From the NCBI RefSeq assembly GCF_016469335.1, contig NZ_CP059888.1, forward strand, positions 3,857,899-3,921,898: a stretch of 64,000 nt of DNA. Reading direction: 5' to 3'. Numbering within the stretch: position 1 is the stretch's first letter; every line of letters begins with the position of its first letter. A program made the translations under genes and the position numbers. The notes under the pieces are model-generated. The model searched no databases, had not been told where the DNA came from, and worked only from the letters and a program-made list of their open reading frames with translations. This DNA comes from Flocculibacter collagenilyticus (GTDB lineage: Bacteria; Pseudomonadota; Gammaproteobacteria; Enterobacterales; Alteromonadaceae). Positions 54,193-64,000 of the stretch are shown piece after piece.

Positions 54193-54495
54193 TTACTCTA
54201 AAAGCTGCAAGTTATCTTTATTCAACATATATCTAGCTGCATAATAATAAACAACATACCAGCCAAATACACCCAACAGTATGCCTAAGCCATAACTTCT
54301 AACAAACGGCACTAACATAATGCTGACTATCATAAGCGCAATATATGCAACAGCAGTTAACGCTAATACTCTATAAGATTTCAGCTTTAATTTAACATTG
54401 CAATGAGAGCAACGTAAGAAAAATGGAAACCAGCAAAGTGTCATACTCAATGGCTGAATGGTGCCATTACATTTTGGGCAATTTTCTGGACTCAT
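54193..54495 (-). CDS. Small membrane protein with zinc-ribbon-like start
   Basis: 100 residues. Two CxxC pairs (CPKCNG, CSHCNV) at the N-terminus form a probable zinc ribbon, followed by two membrane helices (about 44-64 and 68-88) and a charged end. Function unknown; similar small proteins are widespread in Shewanella- and Vibrio-type genomes. The gene stands alone. Confidence 0.68.
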   Translation of the reverse strand: MSPENCPKCNGTIQPLSMTLCWFPFFLRCSHCNVKLKLKSYRVLALTAVAYIALMIVSIMLVPFVRSYGLGILLGVFGWYVVYYYAARYMLNKDNLQLLE

Positions 54496-54692
54496 TAGCG
54501 ATTGGCTCCACTACTAATAAGAATAGATCAACAAACGTTGTCACAGTGTATTGCGAGTGTTTAACAGATGCAAACTCAACGCATAGCACCAAAGCACGAA
54601 TATAAGCTCCAAACAAACCATGTGCGCATGTTTTGTTAAGTAATTCTCATTCATCCACTTATTTGCTTTAGCACCCATTTGCTGACAGGCAT

Positions 54693-54719
54693 AAAAAAAC
54701 CCAGCAACTGCTGGGCTTT
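54693..54719 (-). terminator. Intrinsic terminator of the ATP synthase operon
   Basis: CCCAGCA pairs with TGCTGGG around a two-base loop; the minus strand ends in seven T. Four T on the plus side also allow weak bidirectional use. Confidence 0.88.
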
Positions 54720-54744
54720 TGTATTTATTTGGATGATTAAGCGA

Positions 54745-55170
54745 TTAACCTATTTGCTTTTTCAACTTATTGATAACTCTAAGTTGAGCAATAGCTTGCG
54801 CTAGCTCAGATGCAGCTTCAGCATAGTTAAAATCGTTTGAAGGGTTAGCAATTAACTCTTCAGCATTTTTCTTAGCTTCTAGTGCCGCTGCTTCATCTAG
54901 ATCCGTAGCACGTGTAGCTACATCAGCTAGTACCGATACATTACCAGGTTGAACTTCTAAAATTCCTCCCGCAATGTAAATCAGCTCTTCAACACCGTGC
55001 TGCTTAACCAAGCGAACCATTCCAGGTTTAAGGGCAGTCAAAAGAGGTGCGTGACCAGGATAAATACCTAAATCACCTTCGCTACCAGTGACCTGGATAG
55101 TCTCAACACGACCAGAAAAAATGTTCTGTTCCGCGCTTACTACATCCAGATGTACAGTCATAGCCGCCAT
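54745..55170 (-). CDS. atpC: ATP synthase F1 epsilon subunit
   Basis: 141 residues, near the E. coli length of 139. Start [20 protein letters not shown] after AGGAGG. The beta-sandwich domain ([16 protein letters not shown]) and the C-terminal helical hairpin ([14 protein letters not shown]-like) are complete, so inhibition of ATP hydrolysis by the hairpin is possible. Last gene of the operon, followed by a strong terminator. Confidence 0.95.
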   Translation of the reverse strand: MAAMTVHLDVVSAEQNIFSGRVETIQVTGSEGDLGIYPGHAPLLTALKPGMVRLVKQHGVEELIYIAGGILEVQPGNVSVLADVATRATDLDEAAALEAKKNAEELIANPSNDFNYAEAASELAQAIAQLRVINKLKKQIG

Positions 55171-55190
55171 TCAAACCTCCTACAGGTTAA

Positions 55191-56594
<1,404 letters not shown>

Positions 56595-56614
56595 TTAAAA
56601 TACTTTACCTTTGC

Positions 56615-57475
56615 TTACACCGAAGCCGCGCCGCTAACAATTTCAGAAATTTCCTGAGTAATTGCTGCTTGACGAGCTTTGTTGTATACCAGTTGCAAGT
56701 CATCAATTAAGTTGCCTGCATTATCGGTTGCAGCTTTCATCGCAACCATTCGAGCCGCTTGCTCTGACGCAGCGTTCTCGACTACACCTTGGTATACTTG
56801 AGATTCAACATAACGAATTAATAATGCGTCCAAAATATGTTTTGGATCCGGTTCGTAAATGTAATCCCAACGGTGGGCCAATTGTTCATCTTCTGCCTTT
56901 GGCAAAGGTAATAGCTGATCGATCGTTGGTTCTTGCTTCATGGTATTTACAAATTTATTGTATACCACAAATAAGCGGTCAATCTTGCCTTCGTCAAATG
57001 CTTGTAACATCACGCGTACAGCACCAACTACATCTTGTACAGATGGCGCATCGCCTAAGCCAGACTTTGCAGCTACCACATTACCACCAAAACGACTAAA
57101 AAAGCCTGATGCTTTTGAGCCGATAGCGGCGAAATCTATTTCAACGCCACTGTCTTGGTAATGTTTAATATCTTTTGCAGCTGCTTTGAATTCATTTGTA
57201 TTCAAGCCACCACATAAGCCGCGATCTGACGAAATTATGATATAACCTACACGCTTAACCTCACGCTCTTCCAAATATGGATGGCGATATTCAAGGTTAC
57301 CTTGCGCGATATGACCGATCACTTTACGCATGTTTTCTGCATACGGACGGCTTGAAGCCATACGTTCTTGCGCCTTTTTCATTTTTGACGCAGCAACCAT
57401 TTCCATAGCGCTAGTGATCTTTTGAGTATTCTTAATACTCCCGATCTTGGTTTTTATCTCTTTACCGCCGGCCAT
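56615..57475 (-). CDS. atpG: ATP synthase F1 gamma subunit
   Basis: 286 residues (E. coli 287). The N-terminal helix [21 protein letters not shown] and the C-terminal [18 protein letters not shown] form the rotating coiled coil; [11 protein letters not shown] is the conserved middle motif. It couples proton flow to catalysis. Confidence 0.97.
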   Translation of the reverse strand: MAGGKEIKTKIGSIKNTQKITSAMEMVAASKMKKAQERMASSRPYAENMRKVIGHIAQGNLEYRHPYLEEREVKRVGYIIISSDRGLCGGLNTNEFKAAAKDIKHYQDSGVEIDFAAIGSKASGFFSRFGGNVVAAKSGLGDAPSVQDVVGAVRVMLQAFDEGKIDRLFVVYNKFVNTMKQEPTIDQLLPLPKAEDEQLAHRWDYIYEPDPKHILDALLIRYVESQVYQGVVENAASEQAARMVAMKAATDNAGNLIDDLQLVYNKARQAAITQEISEIVSGAASV

Positions 57476-57530
57476 GACTATTTCTCCGAAACGTTAATAG
57501 GTGACAACTTACATTGCCACCTAAGGTTAA

Positions 57531-59072
57531 TTACCAAGTTTGAGTAGCCTTAAATTTCTCAATACCTTCTTTAAGACTTGCTTCAATCTCGCCGTTGTAA
57601 TTACCAGTTTCGTTAATGTTAGCCATTAGCTCAGCATATTCACTGTTCATGAATGAAAGAAGCGCACCTTCGAAGTCCTGAATTTTGTCATTCTGAACGT
57701 CGTTCATGTAGCCTTTTTCAACAGCGAAGATAGAAACGCCCATGTCAGCAACTGACATTGGTGCAAATTGCTTCTGCTTCATTAATTCGGTAACACGTTG
57801 ACCATGCTCTAATTGTGCACGAGTCGCATCATCAAGATCAGAAGCGAACTGAGCAAATGCTGCAAGTTCACGATACTGTGCTAGTGCTAGACGGATACCA
57901 CCACCTAGTTTCTTGATGATTTTAGTTTGCGCTGCACCACCAACACGAGATACTGAGATACCCGCATTCACAGCAGGACGAATACCTGCGTTGAATAAGT
58001 CAGTTTCAAGGAAGATTTGACCATCAGTAATTGAAATTACGTTAGTAGGTACGAATGCAGAAACGTCACCAGCTTGTGTTTCAATGATTGGTAGTGCAGT
58101 TAATGAACCTGTCTTACCTTTCACTTCACCTTTTGTGTACGCTTCAACGTAGTGCTCGTTTACACGAGATGCACGCTCTAGAAGACGTGAGTGAAGATAG
58201 AAAACATCACCAGGGTATGCTTCACGACCTGGCGGACGACGAAGAAGTAGTGAAATTTGACGATACGCAACAGCTTGCTTAGACAAGTCATCGTATACGA
58301 TTAACGCGTCTTCACCACGGTCACGGAAGTATTCACCCATTGTACAACCAGCATACGGCGCTAAGAATTGAAGCGCAGCTGATTCAGACGCAGAAGATGC
58401 AACAACGATTGTGTGCTCTAATGCACCGTGCTCTTCTAGTTTACGTACAACGTTTGCAATAGTAGACGCTTTCTGACCAACAGCTACATACACACATTTA
58501 ACGCCAGTACCTTTTTGGTTGATAATGGCATCGATTGCAAGTGCTGTTTTACCTGTTTGACGGTCACCGATGATAAGCTCACGCTGACCACGACCTACAG
58601 GGATCATAGAGTCGATAGATTTGTAACCAATTTGTACTGGCTGATCTACTGATTGACGCTCGATTACACCCGGAGCAATTTTCTCAACAGGTTGGAATCC
58701 GTCAGAATCAATAGGGCCTTTACCATCGATTGGTTGACCTAGTGTGTTTACAACACGACCTAATAAGTTACGACCTACTGGTACTTCAAGAATACGACCA
58801 GTAGAGTGAACTTTTTGACCTTCTTGCAAATCAGCGTAAGGTCCCATTACAACAGCACCTACTGAGTCACGCTCAAGGTTTAGTGCCATTGCAAAACGGT
58901 TGCCAGGAAGCTCGATCATCTCACCTTGCATACAGTCAGCTAGACCGTGAATGCGGATGATACCGTCAGTTACAGATACGATAGTACCTTCGTTACGAGC
59001 TTCACTAACAACTTCAAACTGCTCAATACGTTGTTTGATCAGTTCAGCAATTTCAGTGGAATTCAGTTGCAT
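57531..59072 (-). CDS. atpA: ATP synthase F1 alpha subunit
   Basis: 513 residues, the same as E. coli. The N-terminal [20 protein letters not shown]-loop [13 protein letters not shown], the arginine finger region ([12 protein letters not shown]) and [21 protein letters not shown] are all standard. It forms the non-catalytic nucleotide sites. The stop lies 55 bases before the gamma start. Confidence 0.97.
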   Translation of the reverse strand: MQLNSTEIAELIKQRIEQFEVVSEARNEGTIVSVTDGIIRIHGLADCMQGEMIELPGNRFAMALNLERDSVGAVVMGPYADLQEGQKVHSTGRILEVPVGRNLLGRVVNTLGQPIDGKGPIDSDGFQPVEKIAPGVIERQSVDQPVQIGYKSIDSMIPVGRGQRELIIGDRQTGKTALAIDAIINQKGTGVKCVYVAVGQKASTIANVVRKLEEHGALEHTIVVASSASESAALQFLAPYAGCTMGEYFRDRGEDALIVYDDLSKQAVAYRQISLLLRRPPGREAYPGDVFYLHSRLLERASRVNEHYVEAYTKGEVKGKTGSLTALPIIETQAGDVSAFVPTNVISITDGQIFLETDLFNAGIRPAVNAGISVSRVGGAAQTKIIKKLGGGIRLALAQYRELAAFAQFASDLDDATRAQLEHGQRVTELMKQKQFAPMSVADMGVSIFAVEKGYMNDVQNDKIQDFEGALLSFMNSEYAELMANINETGNYNGEIEASLKEGIEKFKATQTW

Positions 59073-59085
59073 GCTCTTTCCCCAA

Positions 59086-59619
59086 TTATGATTGCAGTGT
59101 ATCGGCTAAACGATTTAATTTGCCGCGAATAGATCCATCAATAACAGTGTCGCCGGCTCTGATTACCATGCCGCCAACTACAGTAGGATCTACACTGCAA
59201 TTCAGCTTAACTTTGCGTGCGAGACGATGCTCTAGCGCAGCACTTAATTTATCCTGTTGTGCATCACTTAAAGTGGTTGCAGATGCTACATCTACAGTTA
59301 CTTCTTTTTCATATTCAGCTTTTAATTCAGCAAACATGTCAGCGACACCAGGTAGTGCTGGTAGACGTCCATTTTCAGCCATTACTTTAATTAAGTTCTG
59401 GCCGTGTTCGTTGAGCTGCTCTCCACAAATTTGAATAAATGTTCCAGACATTTTATCAGGAGAGGCAGCACCATTAATAAATTGAACCATAGCTTCATTT
59501 TTAGCTACTTCAGATGCAAAAACCAGCATCTCTAACCATTTATCAATAGCGCCCTGCTCAACAGCAAAATCAAATGCTGCTTTAGCATAAGGACGAGCAA
59601 CGGTAGTCAATTCAGACAT
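59086..59619 (-). CDS. atpH: ATP synthase F1 delta subunit
   Basis: 177 residues from ATG 59619 ([20 protein letters not shown]), matching the length and start of E. coli AtpH; the ATG at 59625 is too close to the AAGGAG site. The C-terminal [31 protein letters not shown] is typical. It links F1 to the peripheral stalk. Confidence 0.95.
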   Translation of the reverse strand: MSELTTVARPYAKAAFDFAVEQGAIDKWLEMLVFASEVAKNEAMVQFINGAASPDKMSGTFIQICGEQLNEHGQNLIKVMAENGRLPALPGVADMFAELKAEYEKEVTVDVASATTLSDAQQDKLSAALEHRLARKVKLNCSVDPTVVGGMVIRAGDTVIDGSIRGKLNRLADTLQS

Positions 59620-59633
59620 GCTCATTCTCTCCT

Positions 59634-60104
59634 TTATAGCTCAGCAACAAGTTTTTCAACAATGTCGCTATGCGCAGCTTCGTCAATTTGACGCTCAAGA
59701 ATCTTCTCCGCACCAGCAACAGCTAACACTGCAACTTGTTTACGTAAATCTTCTTTTGCACGATTTCTTTCGGCTTCAATCTCAGCGTGACCTTGAGCAA
59801 TGATTTTCTCACGCTCTTCTTGGCCGCGTTGCGACTCTTCATCAACAATTTGCGTACCACGCTTTTTAGCTTGTTCGATGATTTCTGCCGCTTGCTGTTT
59901 CGCTTCTTTCAGCTTCTCAGCTGCTTTTTCTTGAGCCAACTGAAGGTCTTTTTCAGCACGATCTGTCGCTGCTAAACCTTCTTCAATTTTCTTTTGGCGC
60001 TCTTCAATTGCTCCAATGAGTGGTGGCCACACAAACTTCATGCAGAACCAAACAAACACTATAAATGCAATTAATTCACCCAATAGAGTGGCGTTGATAT
60101 TCAC
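59634..60104 (-). CDS. atpF: ATP synthase Fo b subunit
   Basis: 156 residues, the same as E. coli. One membrane helix at the start ([20 protein letters not shown]), then a long charged helix ([20 protein letters not shown] and onward) that dimerises as the peripheral stalk. Confidence 0.96.
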   Translation of the reverse strand: MNINATLLGELIAFIVFVWFCMKFVWPPLIGAIEERQKKIEEGLAATDRAEKDLQLAQEKAAEKLKEAKQQAAEIIEQAKKRGTQIVDEESQRGQEEREKIIAQGHAEIEAERNRAKEDLRKQVAVLAVAGAEKILERQIDEAAHSDIVEKLVAEL

Positions 60105-60157
60105 AAGCGCTGCTCCTTAATATGTTAATTGTTCTAAAAAACGCTTTACACTAATGA

Positions 60158-60409
<252 letters not shown>

Positions 60410-60453
60410 TTAAGTTTAAATTGAAAGTTAAAGTTAAATTGTAAAATTATTTA

Positions 60454-61651
<1,198 letters not shown>

Positions 61652-61699
61652 TTTATGTTTAACCTCTGTAATGCCCTGCGTAACAATTTATTACAAGGC

Positions 61700-61741
61700 A
61701 CAAAAAAACTGGCGAAAGTATACTGATTTACGCCAGTTTTG
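61700..61741 (-). terminator. Terminator of the parAB transcript, overlapping the atp promoter
   Basis: On the minus strand AAACTGGCG pairs with CGCCAGTTT and is followed by a T-run; on the plus strand a shorter T-run also follows. The loop of about 16 bases contains the -10 of the atp operon. Confidence 0.8.
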
Positions 61742-61744
61742 CAA
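61717..61744 (-). promoter_or_regulatory. Sigma-70 promoter of the ATP synthase operon
   Basis: TTGCAA (-35, 61739-61744) and TATACT (-10, 61717-61722) with a 16-base spacer, about 60 bases before atpI. The two hexamers lie partly inside the terminator hairpin of parB. Confidence 0.6.
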
Positions 61745-61809
61745 GGAATAACCGCGCCTTCTCGCACAGTTAATGTTTACTTTTCACTCTATCAAGATGC
61801 TGATTAATT

Positions 61810-62718
61810 TTAGAAATCTGATTGCTCTTGATTTATTTTAGCGATAATACCGTCAAGCTCTTCTAACGAGGCATAAGAAATCACCATTTTACCTTTGCCT
61901 TTACGGTTGTAATTAATGTCTACTTTAGCGCCTAAATTCTCTGAAAGCTGTGTTTCTAGTAGTGAAACATCAGGATCTTTATCCGTTTTTTGCTTTTCTT
62001 CTACTGGTTCTAAAATTTTACGGATCAACTTTTCGGTATCACGTACCGTAAGTGCTTTCGCCACCACCTGACGGGCAATTGTGGTTTGCTCATCACCCGA
62101 TAATGCTAATAATGCACGGGCATGCCCCATTTCTAAGTCACCATGCTCTAGTAGTGTTTTTACTTCATCGTTGAGTTGATTTAGTCGTAATAAGTTGGTG
62201 ACCGTTGTACGTGATTTGCCTACCGCATCTGCAGTTTGCTGATGGGTTAATTCAAACTCTTTCATTAGTCGGTCTAACGCGATGGCTTCTTCCATCGCAT
62301 TTAAATCTTCACGCTGAATATTTTCAATCAGTGCAATTGCTACTGCGGCTTCGTCTGGCACACTTTTAATTAAACAAGGGACAACGTCTAATTGGGCTAA
62401 TTGTGCCGCGCGCCAGCGACGCTCACCGGCAATAATTTCAAAGTCATTGGGATTGATTTCTCGCACGACTATCGGCTGGATCACGCCTTGCGCTTTAATC
62501 GAGTTAGCTAAGTCTTCTAACGCGTCCTCAGACATATCTTTGCGTGGCTGATATTTACCAGGCCTTAATTGTTCAACCGGTAAGTGTTGTAATTCTTGTT
62601 GCTTAGGTTCCGTGTGTTCGGCAGCTGCTGGTTGTGCTTCAACCGCTGATTCAGATGGCTTGGCAGATGTTAATAAGGCATCTAAGCCTCTGCCAAGGCC
62701 ACGTTTTTTAACTGACAT
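61810..62718 (-). CDS. parB: Chromosome-partition protein ParB
   Basis: 302 residues. N-terminus RGLGRGLDALL; the CTPase/arginine motif region GERRWRAAQLA with a preceding KYQPRKD; the helix-turn-helix THQQTADAVGKSRTTVTNLLRL; and a C-terminal dimerisation domain. It spreads from parS sites as a CTP-dependent clamp. No TGTTTCACGTGAAACA-type parS is visible in this window. It lies 48 bases after parA. Confidence 0.96.
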   Translation of the reverse strand: MSVKKRGLGRGLDALLTSAKPSESAVEAQPAAAEHTEPKQQELQHLPVEQLRPGKYQPRKDMSEDALEDLANSIKAQGVIQPIVVREINPNDFEIIAGERRWRAAQLAQLDVVPCLIKSVPDEAAVAIALIENIQREDLNAMEEAIALDRLMKEFELTHQQTADAVGKSRTTVTNLLRLNQLNDEVKTLLEHGDLEMGHARALLALSGDEQTTIARQVVAKALTVRDTEKLIRKILEPVEEKQKTDKDPDVSLLETQLSENLGAKVDINYNRKGKGKMVISYASLEELDGIIAKINQEQSDF

Positions 62719-62765
62719 GTTTTAAACCCTTGTAAAATGCGGTGTGCCGCTTAATCAATCTGCAT

Positions 62766-63560
62766 TTATGCAGATACTGAGTCTTTTGTTTTTTTAGTTT
62801 CTTCGCGGCGAATCATTTCACCCGCTAACGCGAGGTACGCTTTCGCACCTGTCGATGATTTATCGTAATACATCGCCGGAGCACCAAAACTGGGAGCTTC
62901 CGCTAAGCGAACATTACGTGGGATCACCGTGCGGTATACTTTTTCACCAAAATGATGTTTTAGTTGCTCAGACACATCGTTTGCCAAGCGATTACGCGGA
63001 TCGTACATGGTGCGCAAAATACCTTCAATTTGCAATGCTGGATTAACAAATGACGCCAGCTGCTCTATGGTATTCATTAATGCTGTTAAGCCTTCAAGGG
63101 CATAATATTCACACTGCATTGGCACTAATACAGAATCTGCCGCCGCCATTGCATTTACGGTTAGCATATTTAAAGACGGTGGACAGTCAATAAAAATAAA
63201 GTCGTATTCATCTTGCGCGGCTTTTAACGCATTACGTAAACGCACTTCGCGGCCTAGCATTTCCATTAATTTAATTTCAACCGCGGTTAAGTCGCTATTA
63301 CCTGCTACTAAATCGTATTCACCCGAAGTGTCTTTACTAACGACTTGTGCTAATGGTTTTTCTTCAACGAGGAGTTCGTAACAGGTTGCAGGAGATTCGT
63401 ATTTATCAATACCACTACCCATAGTGGCATTACCTTGAGGATCAAGATCGATAAGCAATACTTTACGCTTGGTGGCAGCTAATGAAGCAGCTAAATTAAC
63501 TGCTGTGGTTGTTTTTCCAACACCACCTTTTTGATTGGCAATTGCAATTGTTTTTGCCAC
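62766..63560 (-). CDS. parA: Chromosome-partition ATPase ParA (Soj)
   Basis: 264 residues. Deviant Walker A ANQKGGVGKTTTA, the DLDPQGNAT motif and DFIFIDCPPSLNML. It forms DNA-bound gradients that move ParB-parS complexes. Stop and start spacing place it in one transcript with parB and probably with rsmG upstream. Confidence 0.96.
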   Translation of the reverse strand: MAKTIAIANQKGGVGKTTTAVNLAASLAATKRKVLLIDLDPQGNATMGSGIDKYESPATCYELLVEEKPLAQVVSKDTSGEYDLVAGNSDLTAVEIKLMEMLGREVRLRNALKAAQDEYDFIFIDCPPSLNMLTVNAMAAADSVLVPMQCEYYALEGLTALMNTIEQLASFVNPALQIEGILRTMYDPRNRLANDVSEQLKHHFGEKVYRTVIPRNVRLAEAPSFGAPAMYYDKSSTGAKAYLALAGEMIRREETKKTKDSVSA

Positions 63561-63643
63561 TGTTACCCCTGATTATTTTGAAAAGTAGTTGAGCAGACAT
63601 CCGCTCTAATTATCGTCGTTATATATGATTACAGGTGTTATTT

Positions 63644-64000
63644 TTACTGCTTTTGCAACTGAACTAAATGCCTTTCGCCTTCCAATTGTGGCACAAACAA
63701 ATTATTTGTCTGTATCACTGAAACATTTTCCGGTAATTGCGCCATTTCTTGTTCATTAAGCTGGCCTTTCATGGCTAAAAATTGCTTACCAGGCTCAATA
63801 AGGTGCTGGCACCAATTGACCATATCACTGATAGACGCAAAGGCACGGCTTAAAACTGCATCAAGCGGTATATTTGGCTTGTAATCTTCAACCCTTGATT
63901 GTACAGGCTCAATATTAGTTAATCCAAGCTCTAATTTCACTTGATTTAAAAACCTAACGCGCTTACCTAAGCTATCTAGTAGCACAAAGTGTTTATCTGG
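63644..64000 (-). CDS. rsmG: 16S rRNA m7G527 methyltransferase RsmG (GidB), C-terminal part
   Basis: The gene runs off the right edge; the last 118 or so residues are visible. [18 protein letters not shown] and [12 protein letters not shown] match the SAM-binding region of E. coli RsmG, and [21 protein letters not shown] follows. It methylates N7 of G527 in 16S rRNA. Together with parA and parB it marks the origin-proximal cluster mnmG-rsmG-parA-parB-atp. Confidence 0.95.
   Translation of the reverse strand, partial: PDKHFVLLDSLGKRVRFLNQVKLELGLTNIEPVQSRVEDYKPNIPLDAVLSRAFASISDMVNWCQHLIEPGKQFLAMKGQLNEQEMAQLPENVSVIQTNNLFVPQLEGERHLVQLQKQ

Noticed and set aside
61810-64000. parS site near parAB
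   Set aside because: No TGTTTCACGTGAAACA-like 16-mer was seen by eye; a pattern search over both strands would settle it.

Overview
The window reads as a stretch of chromosome from a marine-type gammaproteobacterium, most likely of the order Alteromonadales. The evidence is the gene order rsmG-parA-parB-atpIBEFHAGDC at the right end, the polA / Spot 42 and engB / csr-RNA / yihI neighbourhoods, DUF3016, DUF2489 and Shewanella-like phosphatase genes, and an AT-rich base composition. The replication origin should lie just beyond the right edge, next to mnmG. The assignment to order is inference; no 16S gene is present.

Left part (1-11 kb): the 3' part of a spermidine-synthase-like gene, several exported proteins (DUF3016, an alpha/beta hydrolase, an unrecognised periplasmic protein, an amidohydrolase, a large S9 peptidase), a lone tRNA-His, an MscS channel and a DUF481 outer-membrane protein. 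These are mostly single-gene units for envelope and peptide metabolism.

Accessory island (11.2-19.2 kb): an orphan VgrG of 1279 residues carries a pre-toxin segment and a C-terminal Ntox15 (Tde-type) DNase domain with an HxxD motif. It is followed by three tandem copies of a GAD-like/DUF1851 (Tdi1-type) immunity gene. Between the copies lie short relics of toxin C-termini, one intact and one frameshifted. A fourth, unrelated toxin-tail relic precedes a YezG/DUF600-like immunity gene. This looks like a record of successive effector replacements in which each old immunity gene was kept, and it is the most interesting part of the window. No T6SS core genes are present.

Middle (19.4-31.7 kb): an exported FGE-sulfatase domain protein, a CadC-like regulator, a diguanylate cyclase, then a HlyD adaptor / MacB-type ATPase / permease exporter followed by an NtrC-type response regulator and an NtrY-like kinase. 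A good sigma-54 promoter and a GTGTC/GACAC inverted repeat precede the exporter, so the two-component system probably controls it.

Region 31.7-50 kb: tRNA-Arg(CCG), DUF2489, yihI, a methyltransferase, a predicted Csr-type regulatory RNA with an upstream GacA/UvrY-like box, cytochrome c4, engB, a candidate new small RNA, an SF1 helicase with a possible nuclease tail, a phosphatase, an isolated pilin/half-PilC pair, an M14 enzyme, a short Spot 42 RNA, polA with an unusual GATC- and DnaA-box-rich upstream region, elbB and topoisomerase IB. Region 50-64 kb: small housekeeping genes, an intact ISAs1-family insertion with a 10-bp target duplication, the complete F1Fo ATP synthase operon, parB, parA and the start-truncated rsmG.
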